Shown here: positions 1 to 10,411 of the stretch, in pieces
How the letters are laid out: each line of letters opens with the position of its first letter
Position numbering within the stretch: the first letter of the stretch is position 1
Assembly (NCBI GenBank): GCA_000969725.1
Contig: JXSR01S023191.1
Strand: one strand, 5' to 3'
Length of the DNA stretch: 22,687 bases
DNA from: Ophiothrix spiculata
Lineage: Eukaryota > Echinodermata > Ophiuroidea > Amphilepidida > Ophiotrichidae
Notes under the pieces: model-generated
What the model saw: only the letters and a program-made list of their open reading frames with translations
Told to the model about the DNA's origin: nothing
Database searches by the model: none
Position numbers and translations under genes: made by a program

Positions 1-15
1 ATTGTTGAGTTTGAA

Positions 16-1108
16 ATACTTGGACATTACGTGTCCCGGCTTTTTGCAATGGTAACAATTCTACTTCTTACAGTTTGTGCACCCAAATTACCCTGTTTGC
101 TTGCATCGCATGTGTTTTTACCTGTTTTGTTATCGACTTCCTCTTTGATAGGCCTACATGTATCTGATAATTCACGCTTCTTAAACATTTTGTTGTTTAC
201 ATTATTTGGTTTCCTCTGCAACTTGTGCGTCAAAGCATAGTCGTCGGCGCGTGAAACCACTTTATGTAGAGTTTCAACCTCGTTTTCATCGAGGTAGGTT
301 TTAATGTCAGAACTAACCTGTCTCTTGAACTCTTCCACTAATACGAGCTGACGCAACTTTTCGAAATCATTGCCAATATCTTTAGAGACGAGCCAGCGGT
401 TAAGGTATTGTTCTTTCACCCTGGCAAATTCGACATGCATGATGGCGTCCTCTTTTCTATGGTACCTAAACTTTTGCCTATAAGCTTCAGGCACCAACTC
501 ATAATGCTTTGAGCACTCCTGTTTGACCTTCTCATAATCTTGTGTTTCCTCTCAGTATTGGAAGCGCTGAGTAAACTTCCCTTGCTTTCCGAACTAAAAC
601 TGCCTGCAACAGAGTGGTCCATTTGGCTTTTCATATTTAGCGCTACCTTTTCAAAATGATTGAAATACTTCTCAACTCCATTCTCCTGAAATAGAGGTAC
701 AAGTCTTATATGACGGGTTGGATCAAAGGGCGCAGCTTCCTTATTTAGGCCTAATTTTGCCTTTTCTAATTCCAACGTTTGCAGCGCAATTCTTTCATCT
801 GACTGGACCTTCTGTTGACTTAAAACTGCATCTTTCTCTAATTTTAACTTTTCTAATTCCAATTCTTTAATTCTAAGCAAAGTTTGCGCATCTTCGGACA
901 TATGCATTTGCTTCTTACGTTCCAGGCAGCTTTCGGGGAATACCTCATCATCCACAAAATAATCAATCAGCATATTCTTGACATGTTGTTTTCTCATTGA
1001 GGCTTTAAAATTAATATCACAATACTTAGCAAACTCTAATAACTTGGGCTTGGTCAACCCATCAAGTTTATCCCAATTTATCTCCTCGATAAATTTTTCT
1101 GGATCAAA
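16..1108 (-). pseudogene. gag: Gag polyprotein remnant with SCAN-like capsid domain and zinc knuckle
   Basis: Gag forms the virus-like particle of the retrotransposon. The reading runs from 1108 (FDPEKF...) with a stop codon directly before it at 1109-1111, so the original ATG is lost. In order: an N-terminal segment (LTKPKLLEFAKY), a lysine/glutamate-rich coiled coil with LELEKLKLEK and LELEKAKL, then the capsid start (HIRLVPLFQENG, YFNHFEKVA). The frame breaks near 622-632 and again near 541-556, and the capsid continues in a third reading from about 537 with ELVPEAYRQKFR, HVEFARVKEQY, DFEKLRQLVLVEEFKRQV and RADDYALTHK. That last part matches the C-terminal capsid domain ancestral to the vertebrate SCAN domain. 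A CCHC zinc knuckle at 16-57 lies in yet another frame, and its last Cys is a Tyr (TAT, 16-18). The copy is dead; the family call rests on recognised motifs. Confidence 0.85.
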
Positions 1109-1320
1109 TTATCAAATAGAACACACCCCGGTACATGTAGAGAAAACAACACGGCAAAAATTTAGCACTATAAATACCCAGAGGCCTAGGACTATATCAT
1201 AGGCCTTTCTATCATGAATAATGTTTCACTATATAATATAATACACTCAGTGACAGTATCAAAATCCAATGTATTGTACGATCAATATTTTCTTCACTTT
1301 ATAAATTCTTATCAATTTCT

Positions 1321-1340
1321 TCCCGGAACACGAGCCCCCA
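1321..1340 (-). other. Candidate primer binding site, tRNA-Pro-like
   Basis: On the minus strand these 20 bases start TGGGGGCTCGTG and end TTCCGGGA. The tRNA-Pro site of many retroelements is TGGGGGCTCGTCCGGGAT, so this copy matches both halves but carries about three extra bases in the middle. It lies about 210 bases upstream of gag and just inside a possible LTR end (1348), which is where a primer site belongs. Another tRNA or chance similarity is possible. Confidence 0.45.
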
Positions 1341-1348
1341 TTATTTTT

Positions 1349-2185
1349 GTTACGAGCACGAAGCCCTGGTACAAAATATAAACCTTAACACACTCAAAAA
1401 TGGTCTGATAGTTTGACACAACCCACATGCGTCAAGAAATTGTCTGGCAAAAGCAAAAGATTTATAACTCTTTAAAATATAACTCTTTAATTGTATCGTA
1501 CTTACATTGGATCAACAATAAATCAATTATATAGTAAACACTGCATAATTAGATATCTCATTATTATCATAAATGTACTGCGTTGGGGCCCTGACGAACA
1601 TTGCAACCCGGAGCTTGATATTGATCTGAAGCTTCCAGCAGGACCGCGAGACTGAAGTGCTATTTAAATGCTGTTGAACTTGACCGCGAACTATCTTGAT
1701 TTGAACGTGAATGTTATTTAGATTATGAAGATGCAATTATCCATTCATCAATTAATCTGTCCCTGTGATTATCCGTGTGGTGGAGACAACCATCTGGTAC
1801 CAAATTTACATGTACCAGCTCACCATTGACGACAGCAACAACATCCGAGGGCCTGCGTGTTTTAGCAAGGTCCTCATAGAAATACACAATAACTTACTGC
1901 ATTACACGATACGAATCCTGCATGTTTTAGCAAGGATCGACACTGTTATTGAAGACGCCACCACAGAACATTGCCATTTTGGCAACAAAGTTGACTTCCG
2001 AAACTCACGTTGCTAACTCATGTAAGTCGCCATTTTGCCTCCCCGAAGGAATCAGAGAAATTCCGAAGATTGCAATTCCGAAGATATCACTCATCGCGTG
2101 AGGGCGTAGATCCTGTTTAGCGGTGTACCTGTAAAGCTATCTTCGGAAGATAGAGATTTGATACATACACGGGCTCATAACACTG
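1349..2185. other. Non-coding; probably contains the 5' LTR of the left retrotransposon
   Basis: No coding sequence is supported here. By position it should hold the 5' LTR of the minus-strand Ty3 element, but without a second LTR in the window the outer boundary cannot be placed. At 2061-2070 and 2076-2085 the word TTCCGAAGAT occurs twice, and TTCCGAAGATA (2076-2086) has a perfect inverted partner TATCTTCGGAA at 2138-2148, able to form an 11 bp stem. This could be LTR or transposon structure. Confidence 0.3.
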
Positions 2186-2520
2186 AGGGCATATTCATAT
2201 CATGGTTTTGAGATCACCGAGGGGAAATAATTTTAACCGTACCCCAAACAAAAAGCAGTCAATATTCGTTTATATACCGAATATATAGATTTCTGTCATT
2301 TGGTTGGTTAAAAGAACCATTTTAGTACTTTAAATGCCGATGATAATTTATGATATATGTTTTTTCTTTCAATGCTGACCGCGCAGTAATGTGCGTGCAA
2401 GATACAAGATTACTAGCTTACGCAGCGCGTGATTGACCATGAATGCTTAAAGTAGCATGCGTGAAGCTCGAGTTATACGGCGCAAAATACATTGAGCGGG
2501 CGTAGTGAAAAATATGCCCC
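2186..2520. mobile_element. Possible small TIR element (weak ends)
   Basis: GGGCATATT at the left end (about 2187-2195) is matched in inverted orientation by AATATGCCCC at the right end (2511-2520). The interior is richer in CpG (GCGCGC-type words around 2380-2510) than its surroundings and holds a hairpin ATATTCG/CGAATAT. The terminal match is only about nine bases and I see no target duplication, so this is tentative. Confidence 0.3.
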
Positions 2521-2700
2521 AGGAAAAGTAGTTTATAGGGCCTAGTTAAATCCAAGTGGTATATAATGTGTCATATAATTATAATTTCTTTACTATGAGA
2601 GACATAAATTCTTACTTATCGGACATTGTGTGTTTGATCTAGAGAGTTTTCTGTATAATGTCCTGGTTTTTCCTCACATTACTATGATGGGGTCTGATTA

Positions 2701-3209
2701 TGTTAATTCCCGGGGTGACTGCTCATGATGGCAATTGGTACTGGTGCCCCTTATAAAAACAGCGTAAAAGGGTCTGATTTTGACCCACCAGTAGTGTCTA
2801 CACTTTTTTAAAAAAAGGGGTAGGTTTCAGCATAATTTAAGCCATTTAGGGTTGTAAATTCAAGCTACTTTCGCTGCTAAGGGTCACTTTTCACATAGTG
2901 TTGCTTAGCTGAGTATCCTGCTGTACATGTTTTGCATCAAAATATTTAAAAACAAGAGAAAATAAGTATTGACTTCATGTTAATTAACAAACACTTTAAT
3001 TTTGTAGTATTTATATTTAGTAACTAATTTGTAAGAAAAAGGTTATTACAATCTTATGTCGTTGGACCATTTGTGAGATTTTCATCATCTTATGCCATTT
3101 AGGGGTGCAATTTGCTGTCAAAAATTACACCATTTAGAGTTCAATTTTGTGAAGCTGTGACGAGCATAAGTACCACTTAAGTATGCGAGCAGTCCCCCGG
3201 GTGTTAAAT
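2701..3209. mobile_element. Non-autonomous hAT-like DNA transposon with target duplication
   Basis: The element proper is 2709-3201 (493 bp). Its ends are inverted repeats: CCCGGGGTGACTGCTC on the left and, read inward from the right, CCCGGGGGACTGCTC (one indel). It is flanked by TGTTAATT (2701-2708) and TGTTAAAT (3202-3209), an 8 bp target duplication with one mismatch. An 8 bp duplication is the hallmark of the hAT superfamily. No transposase is encoded. The interior repeats a CCATTTAG word three times, at 2842, 3095 and about 3130, in the same direction, which may be transposase-binding repeats or an internal amplification. Confidence 0.7.
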
Positions 3210-5060
3210 AGAGACTGGCACTCATCTTTAAACCGGTATATCTTTAATATTCAACATTTGAGGTAGTATTAATTTGTTTCGTTAAAGCCACTGAGTTGCC
3301 TAATTCTATATCGCTAAAATAAATAAATCTAGATAAGTTTCATTTTGTTAAATAAAATTAATTTCACTTAATCACATTCATCATCATAATACAATATGAC
3401 AGACAGAACCATGAATCATTAATTTTTATTCTCTAAAAGAAAATACAGATGCATAGTAGATTATATGCTGGGACCAAAAAATATCCTGTTTTTGAGGCTA
3501 GAAATGAAAAGAATTAAAGATCATACTTTGTTTTATCTGTTGGAAAAAAAACAGTTTTCAAAACATTTAGAAGACACTTGGCTATTCTTTAATCTTACAT
3601 GTAATTATGATTTCTAAAAAAGATTTTTTAAAAAGATTTAAAATATAATCTAACGAGTTCATCTGAAATACCTTTCAGCATACAATGAACACAATTTTCT
3701 GAGATTTGCTATGTTTCGAGTATGCACAGGCCCATTAATTTAGATTGCAAGACATTTACATGATACTTTAAAGTATTGACTCTTCATGCCTGCTGAATAA
3801 CATCTTTAAGGCATCTTAGGTGTTTGATTCAGATCGATTCCCTCGACACAGGCTTTCAATAGCTTGAATTGAAAGAAATTTTGAAAAGATTTCTGCAGCT
3901 TCATATTAAGTGCACTTTCTTGTGAATGGCAGATAGGTAAAGAAACTTAATGCACATACTGAATGAAATTATTGATTTCCAGCTACTATTTTGTTCTTAG
4001 AAATCTTCTTTCATATATCAGTTCTGTAATTAACTAGAGTATGCATACCGTAAAATAGAAATTTAAGGTTCCATAAATGAAGCAAATTTGACTTTTCACA
4101 ATAACCAAATTTTAATTTCCTGAATTTGTCAGAATCAATTTGGGATGCAATAAACCTGAAACGCTCATATATACTTCAGAATTAGGAGTATACTTTAACC
4201 GTTCAAGATGTTCAAGTATGAACATACTAATTACTTTATATCTATAGCAATAATGACATTATTACTTCTTCAGAGGAAATTAGTTTTACCCAGTAGTAAT
4301 TGGACAATTTTTGAACTAAAAATAGAACTCTTTTGTTTAAGATGAATGATTTTGTTGAATCTGTTGACAAAAAATGATGAAAGGAAAGATAAGAAAAATA
4401 TAGACAAAAAGGAAATTAGTAATTTTAACATATAAAAAAAAAAGAAATTCATTGCTCATGTGAAACTGGAAAGATATCTATGTTTTAATCGAGCAGGAGT
4501 GTTTTCAAAAACAACTATGTCCATTGGGCTTTCAAAAGGCTTCCTGTTGAGAAAAATTGAAGCAAAATACTTTTACAATGTTCACTTAATGTGTGTAGGT
4601 GGCTTTATAACTGCCTTAGCACTTGTATAGAAATAGCTATATTTTGAGCATATTGGCAAATATTTAGAGTGTGATGTGTGACATCCGCTTTTGATGTAAG
4701 TATATATTACCCAACATTAATGTGCAACTATGTTTTCTGTGTTTACTTGTTTGAGTGGAATTCACCATCTAGAAAAATGTACAATATCCAGATCAATCTT
4801 GAAAACAAATCCTTTTGAGGAAGTAATTACTTATTTTAATTTTTAAGGAAGGGAGGTTTCACTTCTTAATAAGTTGTTTGCCTTGACCCTATTAGATTAC
4901 TTATGCAAGGTCCATATATAAGGCATTTGAAATAAAATTAATTTAGAAGATCTTGATACTTTGTTAAGTGAGCCGATCCATCCCACCTGTTATCATGTAT
5001 GTACTGTCCATGTCTCTCTCAAGCACTCATTTTTATCTTTTGCATTCATTAAACCAAACC
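3210..5060. other. AT-rich non-coding DNA, likely intronic
   Basis: I see no supported coding exon, RNA gene or element with defined ends. The stretch is AT-rich with many short A and T runs, and the open frames are short and of low-complexity composition. It lies upstream of the GALNT exon on the same strand, so it is probably intron. Confidence 0.5.
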
Positions 5061-5396
5061 ATCTAAGGCCAGGGTCAGACAAATTATGAGGTCGCATTTA
5101 CTACAATAATTTTATTGTCTTAATTAATTACGACATGCGGTCAGACGTATCCGGAGTTGTGGTTGACAGAGTTTTCGCATTATGTCACAACGACAAGATG
5201 TGGTCACATGGTATATTACCACATTACTTTCAACTTTATTACAATAAATCTATCTCATCAATGGAAATTGTTGTCGTTCATTTATTTTTAATACGACGAC
5301 GACCCAATTGTAATAAATACGGGTCAGACGTATTATGACAGCAAAATTTATTGTAGTTAATGTGAATTCGTTGTTCATCTGACCCTGGCCTTAATC
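5061..5396. mobile_element. MITE, possibly PIF/Harbinger-like, with perfect 16 bp TIRs
   Basis: The element is 5064-5393 (330 bp), bounded by perfect inverted repeats TAAGGCCAGGGTCAGA (5064-5079) and TCTGACCCTGGCCTTA (5378-5393). The flanks give a 3 bp duplication ATC (5061-5063 and 5394-5396); shifting the ends by a few bases gives TAA instead, the type of 3 bp target used by PIF/Harbinger elements. The word GGTCAGACGTAT recurs near both ends (about 5139 and 5323). The short open frame inside is not a gene. Superfamily is uncertain; the ends are clear. Confidence 0.75.
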
Positions 5397-6202
5397 ACAT
5401 AGATTTCTGCCTGATATCACTGTTCTCAACCCAATTATCTATTTGTGCTTTGAACTTTTGCAACTGAAGTGGCTCCTGAAGTATGTTTTTACTATTTTTC
5501 TTCCATCAATTTTCAATCCATCTCATTTCACACAAAACAAACAAAGTTTTAAAAAAAAACCTCCTTACAATTGTGCTGCATAGTTCCAAACATGCCATAT
5601 TTTATTACATCATTTTTCAAGCATATTGCCAAAATATAAATTGAATGAAATTGTGTTGATCTTGATATCAATTTAAAATTGAAATGTAAAACATCATATT
5701 ACTCTTTACAATCAGAATTAAAAGGAAACCAAATTAGTCAAACTGTTGATGAAATAGAACATTTTTCTCAAAGGCTCAAAGTATGCCTAACAAACAAAGG
5801 TTTTATGCATAAACTATACATTCACGTACCACCATATGGATAACGAATTGAATGTATGCCTTACTTACATCAGTTCACTTATACCAAATTGAAGGTACTT
5901 CTTACACTATTGTTACTATTGCATAATGCACATTAATTTATAAACAGTATAATGCTAGGCGTACATTGGGCTGTATACATTGATGTGTGACAGAGCCCTA
6001 ATTCATTCACCTCAATGGTAATTAAAATATCTGTATGTAAATTGGAATCGATTATACTCTTCACAAACTCAATTTTGTGTTGTTCCAAATGTTTTTGACA
6101 TTTTAATAGTTTCAGTCGTTAAAAGTACAATATCATGTATCATTCATCGGCTTGTCTCTTTGATTGTAACGTCCTTTTTCCTGTTTTCATATGCGTGTCT
6201 AG
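5397..6202 (+). other. Intron 3' part and splice acceptor
   Basis: No coding sequence is seen. The stretch ends in a convincing acceptor: a pyrimidine-rich tract (TCCTTTTTCCTGTTTTC, about 6172-6188) followed by GTGTCTAG with the AG at 6201-6202, directly before the GALNT exon. Confidence 0.7.
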
Positions 6203-6287
6203 GATTTGATTGGAGTCTTCATTTCAAATGGGAACACATGCCGCCTGACCAGAAGGTCAAAAGAAGAGACCCTACAGATCCTATCAG
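6203..6287 (+). CDS. GALNT: Internal exon of polypeptide N-acetylgalactosaminyltransferase (GALNT14/16 type)
   Basis: GALNT enzymes are Golgi type II membrane proteins that start mucin-type O-glycosylation by moving GalNAc from UDP-GalNAc to Ser or Thr. The 85 bp exon encodes 28 residues after a split Gly codon: [17 protein letters not shown], then [10 protein letters not shown] and a split codon. This is the GGFDWxLxFxW segment of the GT-A catalytic domain, after the DxH metal site and before the WGGENxE substrate region, neither of which is in the window. From memory, FDWSLHF...WE, PxQK and DPTxPIR are closest to the GALNT14/GALNT16 subfamily. The acceptor is at 6201-6202 and the donor GTTAGT at 6288-6293. 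The exon enters after one codon base and leaves after two, so skipping it would break the frame. It has no stop or disruption, and no copy was seen in the nearby duplication. Confidence 0.9.
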
Positions 6288-7149
6288 GTTAGTACTAAAC
6301 AGGTTGCCTGTTATAGGATAAATCATACAATTGGGCTCTTAAAGACTACTTTGTATTGGCAGATGTCACATGACTGAATAGCTGCAAAATCTTTGGACTT
6401 TAAAGTTCCATCAGATGGCCACAGTAATGACAAAGTTACTGTCTTTCTTTAGCAAAACATCAAAGATTCATCATGGGACCTTTTTAATAATCTTAAACAA
6501 ATATTCCAATATAACATTTTACATTAAGATTTTACAATTATTTTTTTGCAATGTGATTAATATCCTTTCAAGATTTTTGGAAGAAGATATGATGAAACAA
6601 CTTTAGGCTGTATTAAACGTCTGGGTTTAACGTGCTCCATTCTAATATTTTAATAATATTTAGACTTGGCTACCCGATCAGAAAATTGAGCGTTTTACAA
6701 TAAATGTACCATATAGATACCTACTGATGTATTTGCCTTAATGGCACAGGACGGGTGGGATACTTTGCTTGAAGGAATAGATTTAGATCTGTCTGAGAGA
6801 TAAATTCCCATGGGAATAAACTCTAGGGATGAAACACTAAAACCATGATCTAAGAAACAGTCTGACTAGCCTGTTTGAAAGTGTGCCAAGTCTTGGACCA
6901 ATGTCAATATTGTCCATAAAGCGCAGCTTGATTTCAGTTCCCAGAATTTCTGTGATTTGACAACAATAGCTCTCCTAAGTATAGTTACATTTCATCAAAT
7001 TTTCTCCTGAACCAACAAATGGGCTGAAATCCAATTGATAAATTGACAGGAATAAAGACCTTTTTTTCTTTTTCTTTTGTGGTTAGCAGTTTAAACCCTG
7101 AAAATTAAAAACCATTTAGCTGTTGCTATTTTTACATTTTCCTAAACAT
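6288..7149 (+). other. Intron following the GALNT exon
   Basis: This begins at the GTTAGT donor. I see no further exon: the next expected GALNT segment (TPxIAGGLFxxDK, then WGGENxE) cannot be found here or anywhere downstream on the plus strand, so the intron probably exceeds 16 kb or the next exon lies outside the window. No element with defined ends was found in this part. Confidence 0.6.
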
Positions 7150-7689
7150 TTATCAGACTCGGTACATAAGTCTATACCTGGAGTCTGTTCATATAGATCA
7201 TTGAGGTCTCTAGCTAACTTGGCACTATTGCCATTGCTATGATTGGCAGTGCCTCAGACTACAGGTGCAGCTTTGAGCTTCAAAACTTGCATCAAAGTCA
7301 TCTTAAATTAAGCTTAAGTGTACAAAGGCTTTTCCACTGCTTATAAACTAGGTCAATTTGATTGACTTTATACATAGTACAACCTAGTGATGTACCCATG
7401 TCATTTCTTGTTAGATTCCACATGATGCATGCCAATTTTAGCATAAATTGCTGGAAAGAGGTTACTCTTTTCAATCAAATGAAACAGGTGTATTTTTCCA
7501 TAACTTATCAAACATGACGAATAATACATGCAAAGTGAAAAATAACTCTGTTCTATCTCACTGGCAATTTACATTTATATAAGACTGGTTGATTCAAGGA
7601 ATCAAATTAGGAGGTGGGGTTGATAGGGTTGGGGGAGGGTGTTTTATATTTTCTAGGATTGGTAAACATGGAAGGTGAAGTACATTATC

Positions 7690-7880
7690 TCAAAATATAC
7701 TTTTATTAGCACCTTTTCTAGTGGTTAAAAATGCTATACACAAAAGAAACACATTGACAATTAGGCCTACACAACACATTAATCAAATGAGTCTTAACTA
7801 GAGTCCTGAACGTCTTAACACAAAGAGTACTATGAATATCAGCAGGAAAAGAGTTCCATAAAAGTCCTTTGCTTATATAC
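7690..7880 (-). pseudogene. Non-LTR retrotransposon ORF2 tail and 3' end (CR1/L2-type remnant)
   Basis: On the minus strand a frame open from about 7890 reads SKGLLWNSFPADIHS, then VKTFRTLVKTHL, ending at a stop at 7718-7720. The LWNSLP-x-xIR...FKxxLKTHL pattern is the usual C-terminus after the reverse transcriptase of CR1, L2 and related non-LTR elements. The following bases (AGCATTTTTAACCACTAG, then AAAAGGTGCTAATAAAAGT) resemble the short 3' end of such elements. The remnant is 5' truncated, as is typical of target-primed integration, and absent from the matching place in duplication copy 2 (about 17200-17400). The exact clade is uncertain. Confidence 0.65.
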
Positions 7881-8807
7881 GCATTTCCTCTTCATTGTGG
7901 AGAATCCTTTCAATCCACAGGCACCATTCTTCTTCGAGATTAGATATGAATAATAATAATAAAAAAAGCATGAAAGCTCACAGATAGTCCATGACTTGAA
8001 AAAATTATATTTGCCTTCAGGTCCAGCTTATATTTCTTTTAAATAATGATTTTAAAGTGGTTACTATGGTAACTAACACAATTTACCTTTACTTTGAAAT
8101 ATTATATTTTGTAAATTGATTTAAACATCTATATGTTAATGTATATGTTTGATCTAATTCTGAAAGGTTTGTCACCAAGGTAGATTTTAGTAAGATGTTA
8201 AAAGCCCAATAACTTTGGATCTGACCGTAAACTTAATCTTTTGATTGACTCTTAAATCAATTGTAAAGATATTTGTTCTATTCTTAAAGTCAAGTATCCC
8301 CCTTTTTCCCTAACTGAAAAGTACTTTAGCATGCCTTAATTCATAGATCAAATCCATTTTCTATAGCATACATTATTGAAATCAAACCAAATTTGGCACC
8401 ATTTTGGTTTAGATGACCAAAATTATCAAGGACTATTAAGGTTTAGAATCTGTGGAAATGGATTTGTCAATAATGATCTTATGTTCATCTAACCTAAATA
8501 TTATATTTTGTAGCATTTATATTGAAAGTTGACATTGAATTCTTAAATTAAGACTTAAATGTGTCTTCTTTGATTAGGTATTCATGGTAGGACTCATGTT
8601 ATGGCTGCATTTCACTCAATTTTACTCCCGGGTCTAAGTATGATGCCAAGACAAATAATGAATAAATGGCTTGAAGCAATATCATGTTTTGACATTCAGA
8701 GAGGATGGAAATGTGAGAAGCAAAGTTCATTAAAGGCATTGGAAAGTAACCATATCGTAGTAGAAGATTACATTGATGTCATTTTCATGATGTCATTTGG
8801 GCATATT

Positions 8808-9252
8808 TGTGACCCATCATATTGAAAGGTACCTTAAGGGTCCCCAAATGAAAATTGATTTTTTGGTCTCATCTGAAAGATTATATTTTAAGCTTTAAAA
8901 TGACACCTTGCTTTTAGTTATTGGATGTTCGATTGCAAAGTTAGATCCAAATTGGTAAAAGGCATCGGGCTGATTTTGAAAACTATAGTTCTGAGAAAAT
9001 TGAGTTTAAAGTTTCTGTACTAGTAAAACTTGAATGGAGAAAGGATTTGTATCTTGTTTTTTAACAAATTAATCTTGTGTTTTGGATGTTGGAGCCTGAT
9101 TAACATGATAGAGTACACTTCAAAGGTAACGTTTCTGATGAAATTAGAAATTCGACCGTGGATGTGATTTTTGACTATGCTCAGCTTCAATGGCCCGTAT
9201 CTCGTAACTTACTATGCCGGTATTAAGGTACCTTTCGATATGATGGGTCACA
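8808..9252. mobile_element. MITE with 30 bp TIRs, present only in duplication copy 1
   Basis: The ends are 30 bp inverted repeats with one mismatch: TGTGACCCATCATAT at 8808 followed by GAAAGGTACCTTAA after the variable base, and the inverted copy ending at 9252. The 445 bp interior encodes nothing recognisable. Flanks suggest a short duplication such as ATTT (8805-8808 and 9252-9255) if the element starts one base inward; the exact target is unresolved. The paralogous place in copy 2 (about 18440-18470) reads straight through, so an empty site is available for comparison. Superfamily not assigned. Confidence 0.75.
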
Positions 9253-9299
9253 TTTATCTTTGAAGTTACATTTCATTTTGAGACCAGAATTCCATGAAG

Positions 9300-9540
9300 A
9301 TATTGAACTCTTTTGGTGGAAAAGAGTTGTTTAAAATAAAAAATGTAGACTTCTTAAGAAACAAAACCAAAAAGACAATGGAATATATTGAGTTAACATA
9401 GATGTCATTTCTGTGTCTTTCATCTGTTGAATTGGATTTCATTTTAAAGACATTTGTATATTTTCGGGAAAAATACTTGTTTAAAGAAATGTATAAAGAA
9501 ATGTGCACTTCTTGAGATACAAAACCAAAAACAACTTAAG
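9300..9540 (+). repeat. Imperfect local duplication
   Basis: Two diverged copies of one segment lie side by side: about 9320-9375 and about 9467-9535, sharing TTGTTTAAA..., a GACTTCTTAAGAAAC / CACTTCTTGAGATAC segment and AAAACCAAAAA. Copy 2 of the larger duplication has a single version near 18510-18545, so the local doubling is private to copy 1. Low-complexity sequence makes the limits soft. Confidence 0.4.
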
Positions 9541-10411
9541 AAAAAAAAAATATGCAGTTGATGCTACAAGATAAATAATCAAGACCACATCTGCCAGGCC
9601 TTATTACCAGATTACGCCTTCAGCTCTGAATTCAACTTTTGAGCTGATTGAGCTAGGTTCTTGCAGACCATGCCAGATTTCAGTACTTACTACTAGGCTT
9701 TGATTTCATCCAGGGAGTAATTTCCTCAAAGGAAAAGAACCAGACAATAATCATTGTTTTGCATGCTGCCATCCACAGTTCATTCTTGCAATAGGACAAA
9801 TCCTCTATTTTAATATAAGATAGTAATTAGTTGCATGTGTACAGATTTGAACGTACAAATGATGTCGTTAAGAAACAACCCAAATCTTTATTTTCAATCT
9901 AAAAACAAAACATAAATTGCATCTCAACATTCATGCATGTATACTGAAAGACACAAGAAAAATAATAAATCATTGGAGGAGGATAAAGAAAGGCAACTTG
10001 ACTGTTTGGTATTAACTTATTAAAATTCACTTTTTTTCCATTTCTAGTCATTTTTTTTACCTTATTTGGCATGAAATTAAAAAAATTGGTCAAAATCCTC
10101 AAAAATAAAAATGACGCAAAATCTGAATGGGTGTTTTAAATTGAAATTCCCATTCATAAGCAATATTTAAAAAAAATATATATTTTCAGCTCGTCTGGAA
10201 GCCCAAATGGCCAAAATGGTGTTTTTTGTGATTTTCAAAAATTTGATTTTTGGTCAAAAATCAACATCACCATCATGTTCCTTTCTGGAAATGTATACTT
10301 TTATTAACTTTAAGCACTTTGTTAAAAAGTTATGGTACAAAATAAACTTGCAAAAACATAAAATTGAGTAACGTGCTTTCCACCCTTAACACACCTGTTC
10401 ATATAAGTTTT
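9541..10411. other. Non-coding stretch private to duplication copy 1
   Basis: Most of this segment has no clear partner in copy 2, where the matching interval (18560-18770) is much shorter. 9560-9840 is less AT-rich than its neighbours, but no frame or splice pattern convinces me. A small perfect dyad, TGAATGGG (10124-10131) with CCCATTCA (10149-10156), could form a hairpin. Nothing else supportable is seen. Confidence 0.35.

Larger units (their letters stand above)
1..1348 (-). mobile_element. Ty3/gypsy retrotransposon, Gmr1-like, 5' part (decayed)
   Basis: Read on the minus strand this is the 5' internal part of an LTR retrotransposon: a candidate primer binding site (1321-1340), a leader of about 210 bases, then a gag remnant that leaves the window at base 1. 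The gag has the coiled coil, HIRLVPLFQ capsid start and SCAN-like domain that I know from Gmr1-like Ty3/gypsy elements of deuterostomes. The 5' LTR should lie to the right; its inner edge may be the TGTTACGAGC at 1348 (plus-strand reading), but I could not find its outer edge. The element sits in antisense to the GALNT exon at 6203, as is common for intronic LTR elements. Protease, integrase and RT are outside the window. Confidence is high for Ty3/gypsy and moderate for the Gmr1-like group. Confidence 0.8.

Noticed and set aside
31..240. 69-codon plus-strand open frame
   Set aside because: It is antisense to the gag remnant.
1348..2185. A defined 5' LTR
   Set aside because: Only the inner edge has a candidate; without the second LTR the outer edge cannot be placed.
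8401..8423. Small hairpin ATTTTGGT/ACCAAAAT
   Set aside because: An 8 bp dyad is expected by chance in AT-rich DNA of this length.
8601..8825. 74-codon plus-strand open frame
   Set aside because: Its paralog in copy 2 (about 18260-18450) is broken by indels and stops, and its 3' end enters a transposon TIR.
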